Part shown: one piece after another, positions 54,771 through 64,000 of the stretch
How the letters are laid out: each line of letters begins with the position of its first letter
How positions within the stretch are numbered: the first letter of the stretch is position 1
Origin: Blastomussa wellsi
Taxonomy: Eukaryota; Cnidaria; Anthozoa; Scleractinia; Plerogyridae
Direction of reading: 5' to 3'
DNA: 64,000 nt
Assembly (NCBI GenBank): GCA_947652115.1
Contig: OX393561.1
Coordinates: 39,190,033 to 39,254,032, forward strand
Translations under genes and position numbers: made by a program
Notes under the pieces: generated by a model
Told to the model about the DNA's origin: nothing
What the model saw: only the letters and a program-made list of their open reading frames with translations
Database searches by the model: none

Positions 54771-55400
54771 ATCATGGGACGTGGGGACCGGTGGGGCATA
54801 CACGGTGGCAACTTTCAGGGGACAGGGGACTGACAGGGGGGTATCCGGCCTGGAATTCCCGCTTTAGGGACGTCCCTTTAATCCCTGGCCTCTTGGGGTG
54901 GACCATTTGACTTTTGAGGGATGTGGTTGGGGTATGGGTATGGATTTTTTCTGTGACCCTTTGTCGCTCTTGGAATTTGTTACTCGAGATGTGTGGGAGC
55001 ATGAAATTTGTTTTTCTATGTAATGGTTTCTAATGGTAGTTCAAATGCGCTTTTACATTTCTAGTAAGGGGTGAGATCTAGATCGCTAATGGCAGCCGCT
55101 AACAATCCATTCATGATCTCACCCCACCCGCCCAACCCATGAGTACATATACCGGTATGCGAACAGAACAGACCAACACTCACCACAGAACCGGTGCCAG
55201 GAGGCCTACTCTTTAGTGTGTGGGTTCTTTAACGTCCACCGCTGAGCCGGAACATCGAAGATGCAGGAGACGGGGCCTTATCGTCCTTATCCGAGAAGAC
55301 TACAACATCAGCTTACGAGAGCTACTAACACTACCGACATCTGCCGCATATTTTATTGTGTGTGTACAGTAGGAATTACAGATATTTCAACATGGTTCGG
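54771..55400. repeat. Dispersed repeat, copy 1
   Basis: Shares TGGAATTTGTTACTCGAGAT(GTGTGG) and, further right, CATATTTTATTG...AGTAGGA and TTTCAACATGGTTCGGAA with 63720-63980. It also contains GTGTGGGTTCTTTAACGTCC, a phrase common in invertebrate repeats. No ends could be defined. Confidence 0.6.
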
Positions 55401-56599
55401 AATTAGAACAAGGTGGTTTCTTAGAGTTCGTAACTGACATTTAATATCCAGCCCATTACTTTTACACACAGCAATATTGAATATAAAAATATCTGTTAAA
55501 CAACACTTTCCTTCGAGCAAAAATTTCAACAACTGAAGAATACTCAAACGTGTTGTATCATTGGAAACCTACAACAGTCAAATTTGGTTGGAAATTACTA
55601 TACCAGCGCAATGAAACTATTTGATAACATTGTGAAAACCTCAAGCTGACTTTTTCAAGTTCTGACCCCTTATGGCTTGGAACAATAACTATAAACTAAT
55701 TACAGCTCCCTCTTCCTTCAACAATTTTGATATCCAGTTCTCCTTTACGTTTTGAGTGCATTTCCTGTATGGGATGGGTGAAAATGTGCAGATAAAGGCA
55801 CGAAATATTTTAGTTTCATCCTAAACAAAACTGGAAAAATCCGGAGGCTCAAATTCAACTAAACAACAGTGACCTTATAAAGTTCTTGAGGAACCCAAGG
55901 TCCACAAATTGTTTGAAAGAGCCAACCACTCAGTTCTGACTTTCGGCAATTCTACTATTAAAGTATCAGCGTGACCGGGAGCTGTACATGAGAGTATCAG
56001 TTTAAGTATCAGTATGAGCTGGACCACGTGACATACGTATAAAGAGGGTCCTGAAGGGGTAAAATGGGAACTGGGATTGGCCTGTTTTTGCACTGGGAAA
56101 ATAGGAATAGGGTGACTGGGACTGGGATTTGGTTACTGGGAATGGGAAAAAAAGTCGACAGTGGGAATGGGATAACTATCTTTTACCCATAACCAGGCAA
56201 GACATCACTTACTTTCTGGATTGAGAAACATAAGAGAATTTTCGAAGGTTTAGCCAGCAAGTTTTATTTTCCCCGAACCAGCGGCCTCGCGACTTGTGGT
56301 GAATGATATTTGTGTGTACAGTGGTGTGTGTATTAAAAGTGTGTGTGAAAAGGTCAATAGTCTATTGGTGGTTTTCACTGTCACGCTATAAAAAACTAAA
56401 TTCGAAACAATTCACCTACAGAAGCTTAGAATTTCAGAGAGTGTAGATATGTAGAGTGTAAATAAAAAATTCTCCAAGTCTCAGGTCTATGCAGTTTGCC
56501 GTTCGTGAGTTATTTCCCGAAACGTTCCAGGAAAATTTACAAAGCTTAGTATGGAGACGCCATATTTCAGAATTTTATGGCGTAACATGAAAACCAAGC

Positions 56600-56623
56600 T
56601 TAACCCTTTCCTGCCCAAGCGTG

Positions 56624-56670
<47 letters not shown>

Positions 56671-56700
56671 AGGGAGGCCCCTTGGGCAGTAAAGGGTTAA
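56600..56700. mobile_element. 101-bp TTAACCCTTT MITE, copy 1
   Basis: Starts TTAACCCTTTCCTGCCCAAG and ends CTTGGGCAGTAAAGGGTTAA, an inverted-repeat pair bounded by TTAA. Copy 2 at 56714-56814 differs at one position. Confidence 0.8.
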
Positions 56701-56713
56701 AAAACTATCTCCC

Positions 56714-56737
56714 TTAACCCTTTCCTGCCCAAGCGTG

Positions 56738-56784
<47 letters not shown>

Positions 56785-56814
56785 AGGGAGTCCCCTTGGG
56801 CAGTAAAGGGTTAA
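56714..56814. mobile_element. 101-bp TTAACCCTTT MITE, copy 2
   Basis: Same 101 bp as copy 1 with one G/T difference, separated from it by 13 bp (AAAACTATCTCCC). TTAA ends recall piggyBac-type target preference, but this is only a resemblance. Confidence 0.8.
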
Positions 56815-58056
56815 TTAATAACAACCTGCATACAGATTATTCAATAAACAATCTGTAGGTTGCGCGCACAATGTCGTCAATCTTGCAGAGGCAAAGTTGC
56901 GAAGGAACTGGTCCACAAATACCTTTAGGAGAAAACATTCAGGAGCCAGAGAACAAAAAGAATTAGAAAAGTGTTAAAATATTTTATGTGGAAGCGCAGA
57001 CAATTATTAGATCATTCTTGTTGTGTGGTATAACCAGGATCTTGGTAAGAGTTACCATCTGAAGCCGGATATGACAAAAACCTCATCCAATAAAAATTTT
57101 ATTGTTCCATTGCAGCACAGTCTAAAAGGATCCTATTGTCTTCAGAACATCTTCACAAATCCTCGTGAATTTTTGCGTCTTTTTTGTGCCGTATTTTGAA
57201 GCCGTAATTTTGAAGAGATACGAAGTATGAATAACACTGGGATTTTTTCTGAATTCTGCTAGTGGGAATGGGATTTGAACACTGGGAAGTGGGATTTGGA
57301 AAAAATTGGGCTGGGAAATGGGATTGGTCCCCCCCCCCCCTTCAGGACCCTCTATAAAAGTCCTTCATCGTCCACCGACCCCTCCCAGACACCCTACAAG
57401 AAAAGGCGGTGCTTTGTTTAATAATCTCTGACTTATTTTCCACACAGCAGTTTGAGAAATCAGAACAGCCAAACAGCTCCAGGCCACCTGCCTGTGGATC
57501 TATACAGAACAAGAGAAAACCTTCCCTTGCACAAAATTAACTACTTCAAATGCAGTAACTGAAGTTTCGCCCTCAGTCAGTTTGAAGCACAGGGGCCCAT
57601 ACAAGCAGCGTGTCTTTGTATGTTAGAAATATAAAGAAATGGGAATATTAAAAGCGTCTTTCTATCGAAAACTTATTGCGAGTAATGTTTATTTTTTTGG
57701 TTGAAATAAACGTGAACTTAGTTCAGGTGTTGTATTTTGTCGTTCCTCGGCTCAAAATGGCGAATTTGAGCGATTTTGCCGCTTTCAATATTCCCATACA
57801 TTTCTTTATATTTCGAACACACGCTGCTTGTATGGGCTCCCTGTGTTTAAAGGTTATACTTCCTGTAAGACTGAATCTCCAATACAAGCTCAGGCAAGGA
57901 AAGTTATTTTTACTACATATCAATTAACATCAAGATTCGTGTTACATTTTCATCTGTGAAACTCCACAGTTTTCTATCTTCTTGCAGCCGAAAGAGTAAG
58001 AAAACGTTCTTATTTTATCAATGTGATATCACACGTTTGGTGTAGCAGCCGTAACG

Positions 58057-61000
58057 ATGAAGCAAGACATGAAAGAGAAGCAGGCGAAAACAAGACAAAC
58101 GCTCAACCGCTTGTTTTCCGCGTCAGGTTTGCTGTTGTCTGTTATGTGTTCTATCGCGCTAATTCACGTGGAACTCAGAATGCAAGAACATCATCGACTG
58201 ATATCACACTCAGTAACGTTCTGTGATAAAATGGAGACAAAAATACTCCGAAACGTAGAACAAAACTACGGCAGATGGAAAGTTATGGCCACAGCAAGCC
58301 GTTGGCAAGTCTCCAAAGGTAACTTTTATAAAGGGACAGGGGGGGGGGGGGCATACTCCCGCAAATTTTCGATAGGGGTGTGCATGCAGCGAAGGGTCTT
58401 ATACCCTCACCATATTTAAAGATAAAGACGACGAAAATTGATACCTAAACAAAAACAAAGAATATACAGAATTGACTGGTCAACTTTATGTCGTTTCTTT
58501 AACATTAATACTTTAATTCGATTTAATGGATATAGTTCAGTTGTAACCATGGTAACATATCGTGTTTTTTCGTTTAGCTGGGTATTCACGCACTGAAACT
58601 ATAGCTGATACAATTTAATTATCCCATCTAAGGATCACACCGGGGACACAATACCAAAAGGAGCAAAAATGATACCCTACGTGCTATTTAGAGCCCGAAA
58701 TTAAGGGCCTGATTACATGAGCCGGGCTGGCCCGGTTTGCCGGGTTGGGTTGCTTTGTCGGCTAACCGGGCTGGCCCGGTTGTCATGTAATCGCGAAGTC
58801 GATTTTTGTTGCGTTTAACAGACGTGCCGAGATCTCGGGAAACTGAAAAGAGCACGGCTCATGTAATCAGGCCGTAAAAACCATACCCTATCGCGCGGCA
58901 CATACCTATATAACCCATATATGGGAGTACCCCCGGGCATCACGCATGTTATTGGTATTTCCAATATACCTTCTATAATTATTTTCAGTTATTGTGGTGC
59001 GCCTCGCTCGTGTTCACCCACTGGCTGCTACGTAACATTTTTCTGTCGAAGAATTTTTTCAATACTAGGAAAACGAAATAAGAACACTTACGGTCGCTGT
59101 AATGGAAATGGAAATATCTTTTGCTAGATTGTCTCATTACACTTGGTATTAACCGTTAAATATCAAAGACTTGATCACAGGGACCATTAAAAAAATGGCT
59201 TCAATTTTCTAGCTAAAAAAGAGATCATCGAAAGACAAGAACGCTCGTTGCCTGATGATTCGCAACAGAAATCCACCCTAACAGCATCTGATATACAAAT
59301 GCTGATTAAACAAGAACTTGGTCTATTGCAAAACCAAGTCTGTGCTAAAGATCACACGCTCTGCCGCACAGGACAAAAAGGCGACACGGGACGACGAGGA
59401 AGACCGGGTACTAGAGGGAGACCCGGATCAAAGGGGCCCCCTGGTAAACATGGACCAATTGGAGCACAAGGACCAATGGGTATAAAGGGGGATGTTGGAA
59501 TGCCGGGAATTCCTGGTCCCGTGGGACCTAGAGGCCCGCCGGGTATGACCGGTGCCAAAGGTGAACCAGGCCAGTCCATCTCGGCTCCATCTCTGCTGCA
59601 GCGTCCTGTTGGAACCACCGTCAATGAAAGTCAGACAACCATCTTGAAATGTACAGCGGATGGTAATCCAAGCCCAAAAGTCACGTGGTCTAAGCTGGAT
59701 TTGTCGCTGCCTATGGGTCGTCACGTGGTAGAGTCCAGTGGCTCTCTGATTTTAAAGGACATTAGACCTGGAGACGAGGGAGTTTACATATGCAGAGCTG
59801 AAAATTTGCTGGGACAAGTAAATGGCTCGGCGAAACTAACTGTTCAGTGTAAGTAGCGAAATCTCTATATTCAACGGTTAAGGAATATTAGAATAATTAT
59901 TAGAGCTTGCATCGTTTATACAAAACTGGCCTTTCCGAAAGGTAAATCACTCCACATGGTCGCCACCTGAGTATGTTTTCATAATGCAAAGTATGATGTA
60001 AGAGAAAGAACTTAGACTAAAAGTGGAAAATACAGGTCCGTAGCCAGACGTTTGGCATCAACGAGGCAAAGTTATCAGCACTGAAGGCACTAACTACTAG
60101 GTGGTTCGCGGACATGCCCCGAAAGATGCTAGCCACTAGGGGGATTACGGTCATGCCCCGCCCTCCTCAATCCCCCACGTAAAAAGCCTCATCTCCGGTA
60201 CGCTTTCAGAAAAGCGAGGTTGCGGTGAGAAAATTTTGCAATCTAGAAGTTCAGAATGCTATTTTTCAGGAAAATCAATTTCATGTAACTGGGGAACATT
60301 TTTCCAACCATTCACACCCGAAACCGCTCATTTGCTTCTCGGTTCGCGTTCGCGCTCTATCCCACCAAACCGCCTGTGCTAAACTGGCTTACAAGCAGGC
60401 TTACTGTTGTTCATACAGCAGAGAAAAGAAACCTTAACGTAAAGCAGTAAAGGTGAAAAGTATGTTTGGCCAAATAATTAAGTTTCTCGATTTTTCGACA
60501 GTTCGTCCTCAGCTTTCTTTGTCTGCCAATCGCTTTATAGCCGAAGAGAAACAAAACGTCACCATCGCCTGCACTGCTACTGGTCAGCCGCTTCCGAGTA
60601 TCACGTGGTCTAAATCAGTTGGTAGTTTACCTGAAAGCAGAACTGAAATAAGGAATGAAACCCTGACAATCTACAGTGTGACAAGAAAGGACGGCGGAAC
60701 ATACATTTGCAAAGCAGAGAACATTCTGGGATCAGCAACAGACATTGTTCAAATGATGATATTCTCTCGATTGCGGTTCAAACTCCGTCCTCCTCAAGAG
60801 GTGACTCCTGTGGTTGGTTCAAGTGTTCATCTGACATGTTTGGCCGACAGTGATCTGAAACCTACAACAGTTTGGACAAAGGATGGGAAGTCTTCACCTC
60901 CCGTGGAGTCAAATGTTCTATTGAATGGAACATTGGTTATTGAGAACATCAAGAAATCACACGAAGGATCTTACACCTGTAGAGCGACTAATGCTCTGGC

Positions 61001-61652
61001 AACAATAGAAGCTAAAGTGAAAATTAATTCTCCAGTTATTGCGACTTCCTGTTCTGTGATAAGAAAGTTCGTGAGCGGTGTAAGTGGAAATTACGTCATT
61101 GATCCAGATGGTGCTGGAGGCCTGGCACCATTTACAGTTTACTGTGACATGAGTGACAAGAATGGAGTTGGCGTGACAGTGATCAGTCACGATAGTGAAA
61201 GCAGAACTTACGTGAAAGGTTATAGCGGCCCTGGTAGTTACTCCCGTGACATTCATTACGCAGGAGCGAGACTGTATCAGCTGGCGAGTCTCACCAGAGT
61301 CTCCTCACACTGTGAGCAGTTGATCAAGTATGAGTGTTATGATTCAAGGCTGCGTAGGGACGGAATGGCATGGTGGGTATCACGTGATTCTAGTAAGATG
61401 ACGTACTGGGGCGGAGCATCACCTGACAGCGGTAAGTGCGCATGCGGGATGACCAACTCATGTGCAGACTCCAGGTATGGTTGTAACTGTGATAAGAACG
61501 ACTACGTTTGGCGTGAAGACAGCGGTCTCCTCACTGACAAGAAACATCTGCCAGTTAAACAGCTGCGGTTTGGCGATACAGGCGGTAGCAGAGACCAAGG
61601 TTATCACACACTGGGAAAACTCAAATGCTATGGCATGGCTTCAACAAATTAA
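58057..61652 (+). CDS. Type II membrane protein: collagen, three Ig domains, fibrinogen-like domain (682 aa)
   Basis: Exons 58057-58318, 59213-59848 and 60502-61652 join in phase to 682 codons plus stop. The N-terminus is Lys/Arg-rich (residues 1-18), followed by a single hydrophobic segment (about 20-40, [16 protein letters not shown]) and no cleavage site, so a type II orientation is likely. A stalk with helical character (60-130) leads to 23 uninterrupted Gly-X-Y triplets (141-209), a short trimerising collagen domain. Three I-set Ig domains follow (Ig1 C234/W246/C281; Ig2 from about 303; Ig3 from about 395). Residues about 485-682 form a Cys-rich fibrinogen-like domain with [38 protein letters not shown] and CNCDKND, of the contactin-associated (neurexin IV) type. 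A stalk R95-Q-E-R98 fits the minimal furin pattern, so shedding is possible. The layout resembles gliomedin/colmedins with a different head. Function, probably adhesion or matrix, is inferred. Confidence 0.88.
58335..58938. mobile_element. GGGGGTACT-family element, copy 3 (intron 1 of the collagen-Ig gene)
   Basis: Starts with a G run and CATACTCCCGCAAATTTTCG and ends CCATATATGGGAGTACCCCC. It matches 13366-13875 at both ends and at ATACCCTA and AAAAGGAGCAAAAATGATAC inside. A second element is nested at 58706-58873. Confidence 0.8.
58706..58873. mobile_element. MITE nested inside another MITE
   Basis: GGCCTGATTACATGAGCC at 58706-58723 is matched exactly by GGCTCATGTAATCAGGCC at 58856-58873. 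The core is GC-rich, with CCGGGCTGGCCCGGTT repeats. The 13366-13875 copy lacks it, so it inserted after the host element spread. Confidence 0.82.
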
Positions 61653-61695
61653 TTTGTATTGGTCTAAAGTTATTGTAGTCACAGGATTTGTAATA

Positions 61696-61801
61696 ATTAT
61701 TCCATGAGCCCGCGTTGGATATGAAGTGATAAAATAACCAACGAGCGCGTAGCGCGAGTTGGTTATAATCACTTCATATCCAACAAGGGCGAATGGCATA
61801 A
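61696..61801. mobile_element. Hairpin MITE next to the collagen-Ig 3' end
   Basis: GTTGGATATGAAGTGAT at 61714 pairs with ATCACTTCATATCCAAC ending at 61784. AACCAAC and GTTGGTT are inside; imperfect outer arms ATTATTCCATGAGCCCG and GGGCGAATGGCATAAT extend it. It starts 44 bp after the stop codon, so it may lie in the 3' UTR. Confidence 0.75.
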
Positions 61802-62177
61802 TTGTTTTAGTAAATTCTCAAACCTGGTTTTGCCGCCGATTTTTATTTCCTCAATTTTACAAAGCGTCCGGAAAGAGCATACAACGTCCGGTCACACGCG
61901 CCCCGACTCCCGCCATCACCTGATTATTACATAACAAAAAGCTGAATGAAAGTGACAGCTACGCAAACGACAATCTGTCGTCAACTTGTGGCGAAAACCA
62001 AGCTCGAATTATTTAACCGGTCAAATACAGTCATGTCAAATACAAGGTAAACAGACGATTTTGGAAGTTTTCAAGTGTATATGGCGTAAAACTCCGACTA
62101 TTGGCTCATAATCGGAGTTTTTTAGCCAATCAAAAAGCTAGAAATGCAATAGTCGGAGCTGAGAATATACTAAATAG

Positions 62178-62652
62178 AGGTAACAATTGCACATCGAGTT
62201 GGTGACAACGGATATTCGGAAATATTATTTAGTGGTTTCAGTGATGTTTCATTTGCTCTATGTTAGTTTAACAGTGAATTTAAAAGAAATGCTAAAGAAA
62301 AAAATGTTTTCAATTATAAATTCTGACGCAAGTCCGAGAAGATTAATCACTGCGTCCATTTTGTTTAGATATTTTCAGTTTTTTATGAGATTGGCGTGAA
62401 AGCTGAAAATAGTTATTTAGAGGTATTTTAAATTGCACATGGTGATAACGGATATTTGGAAAAATTATTTAGTCGTTTCAGTGATGTTTCATTTGCTTTG
62501 TGTTAGTTTAACAGTGAATTTATAATTAAAAGAAATGCTAAAGAAAAAATGCTTCTAATTATTAATTCTGACGCAAGCCCGAGAAAATTAATCAGTGCGT
62601 CTGTTTTTTTAGTTATTTTCAGTTATGAAATTGGCGTGAAAGCTGAAAATAG
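62178..62652. repeat. Diverged tandem duplication of about 235 bp
   Basis: 62178-62412 and 62424-62652 share GTTTCAGTGATGTTTCATTT, GTTAGTTTAACAGTGAATTT, AATTCTGACGCAAG(T/C)CCGAG and GGCGTGAAAGCTGAAAATAG. Differences are scattered, so the duplication is not recent. Confidence 0.82.
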
Positions 62653-63719
62653 CAATTCAAGTTCACCTCAACTGCAGAAATTCTCGATCGCGCGCTCATT
62701 GGCTAATGTTCGTTGTGAATCAATCGATAGACACATCAATGACGTCATCACGCGATAATAACACCATCACGCACAGATTCTGAGGACTTTGCCAAACCTT
62801 TTTACCATTGAGCGCCCGTTAGTTCTCGAAATGAGCGCCAAATTGCGCCGAAAACGGGACTTCTTTAAAGAGGAAACAGGGTATTTCCTCGTTTAAAACG
62901 CCGCACCCCAGTAAACGCCGTATCTGTCACGTCGACTTGTAAATAAACGCCCCCGGCGTTTTATCGAGGCTTAGGCGTTTTTTTGAGGTCTGATATTTAT
63001 TTTAATTTGGTATTACACAAGTGAATCTCATCGACGAATAGTTTTAATCGTTTTAGTTTCACAGGCGAACACCCTCTCACAGTTCAATTTATGAGTTTTC
63101 TCCCGCACATCCAACACAGACAAGAAGGCAGCTGCCACGTTGGTGGCATTACGGCTTTGTTCCGCTGAACGTTTTTGTTAAATTTTGCCTAAATTCACTA
63201 TATTTTAGGTAAAATCAATAAAGCACAGGTTGCAAAAATAATGCAGGAAAGTTACACTTGCAATCTGATTGAGGGCGTTTGCTCGTTTCTGTTTTGAAGG
63301 AAGGATTAGAAATACAATGGTTAATTTAATTTCGGGGAATAATAAAAGAAGGATATTTGCCTTTACACGGATTTTAAAATTCAAAATTAATAAATCAATC
63401 GACGAGCGGACATACAAGGCTGCAAGCGCAATGTCGCTAATACTCTTGATATGTATAGAGACAACTGGAGATCATTATTTGAAGTGAATATATTAAGGAT
63501 GCTATACTAAAACAATTAGATTATCCGCTCTCGATGTCGAGCTCATAATATAATTGTTAAGTAGGGTTAAGTAGGGTTATAATTGTTAAGTAGGGTTACC
63601 CCCTAGCTATTCAGGCCTGTAGGCAGGTTTTTTTTTCGGGAGGGTGCGATCTGACGATCGAGGACACGGACCGAACGAACGCCAAAAACATCAATTTCAA
63701 TGTTGGATGTTAATGTTAG

Positions 63720-63980
63720 TTGGGAATTCTTCCACCTTATCCAGTGTACATTTCAAGACGGACCCCGAATTTCATATATGTTGATCGCCTTGGTATCATT
63801 TTCTTTATGCAATTGTTCGTTGCTTCTGGAATTTTTTCTCGAGATGTGTGGCCCGGGGCCGGGGATGAATGAAATTGTTTTGTAAATGTAACATGCTGCA
63901 GGATATTTTATTGCGTATGTTTAGTAGGACTGTTTCAACATGGTTCGGAACATATATTTTGTAACGCTTCGCTAATGACA
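63720..63980. repeat. Dispersed repeat, copy 2
   Basis: Related to 54771-55400 through TCGAGATGTGTGG, ATATTTTATTG, AGTAGGA and TTTCAACATGGTTCGGAA. It extends towards or beyond the window edge. Confidence 0.55.
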
Positions 63981-64000
63981 ATGAAGTATGTTAATATGCT

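Larger units (their letters stand above)
56043..57353. mobile_element. 1.3-kb inverted-repeat element with CTGGGA-rich ends
   Basis: AGAGGGTCCTGAAGGGG at 56043-56059 is matched exactly by CCCCTTCAGGACCCTCT at 57337-57353. ATAA lies directly outside both ends and may be the target duplication. Subterminal regions on both sides are built from words like ACTGGGAATGGGA. The interior holds two TTAA-bounded 101-bp elements and a segment related to 21.75-21.90 kb. No transposase was seen. Confidence 0.82.
54589..58056. other. Intergenic region between divergent LPCAT and collagen-Ig gene
   Basis: The two genes are divergently transcribed, so both promoters should lie here: LPCAT's next to 54589 and the collagen-Ig gene's before 58057. 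The middle is repeat: 54771-55400 is related to 63720-63980, and 56043-57353 is a large inverted-repeat element. Short coding exons were looked for but none could be supported. Confidence 0.55.
61653..64000. other. Right-end intergenic region
   Basis: Downstream of the collagen-Ig gene. Contains the 61696-61801 foldback, a small ACTCCGACTATTGG / CAATAGTCGGAG hairpin near 62090-62158 and the 62178-62652 tandem duplication. Also present are a GTTAAGTAGGGTTA repeat at 63555-63599 and the 63720-63980 repeat. No supported coding exon. Confidence 0.55.

Noticed and set aside
59352..59724. Minus-strand ORFs rich in Pro and Gly across the collagen exon
   Set aside because: Antisense shadows of the Gly-X-Y repeats; the plus strand has splice sites, a membrane segment and Ig domains in phase.

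Overview
The window is animal nuclear DNA. The genes have spliced GT-AG structures and encode metazoan families: HYDIN, junctophilin, Mab-21/cGAS-like, LPCAT with EF-hands, and a collagen-Ig protein. The spacers and introns are AT-rich and packed with short inverted-repeat elements. A contactin-associated-type fibrinogen-like domain behind collagen and Ig domains, and the kinds of repeats present, suggest a cnidarian, probably an anthozoan such as a stony coral. The species is an inference; the metazoan assignment is firm.

Layout, left to right. The first ten coding exons of HYDIN run on the minus strand (6602 to 44) and continue off the left edge. A long intronless minus-strand ORF of unknown function follows (8952-10889). 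The next 6 kb is intergenic and full of MITEs. Junctophilin is on the plus strand in two coding exons, 17205-17580 and 22749-23548. An intronless Mab-21/cGAS-like nucleotidyltransferase gene lies on the minus strand (27344-29386). A complete 15-exon LPCAT1/2-type lysophospholipid acyltransferase is on the minus strand (54588 to 32195). A type II membrane collagen-Ig-fibrinogen-like protein is on the plus strand in three coding exons (58057-61652). The right end holds only repeats.

The most complex part is intron 2 of LPCAT (42712-53397). It holds a decayed tyrosine-recombinase element whose terminal repeats are arranged as split direct repeats. Nested inside it is a very young Ty3/gypsy LTR retrotransposon (46498-51410) with identical 144-bp LTRs, a 5-bp target duplication, a tRNA-Leu-type primer site, a polypurine tract and one uninterrupted gag-pol frame. 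Many other elements are visible: a 730-bp foldback with arrayed subterminal repeats, a TA-flanked MITE with near-perfect 39-bp termini, three copies of a 'GGGGGTACT' family (one with another MITE nested in it), tRNA-derived SINEs and two LINE tails.

The genes do not form an operon or an obvious pathway. HYDIN acts in the ciliary central pair, junctophilin at ER-plasma membrane contacts, LPCAT in phospholipid/PAF remodelling, the Mab-21 protein possibly in nucleotide second-messenger signalling, and the collagen-Ig protein at the cell surface. Exon limits were set by reading splice sites and reading phase by eye; no alignment or transcript data were available.
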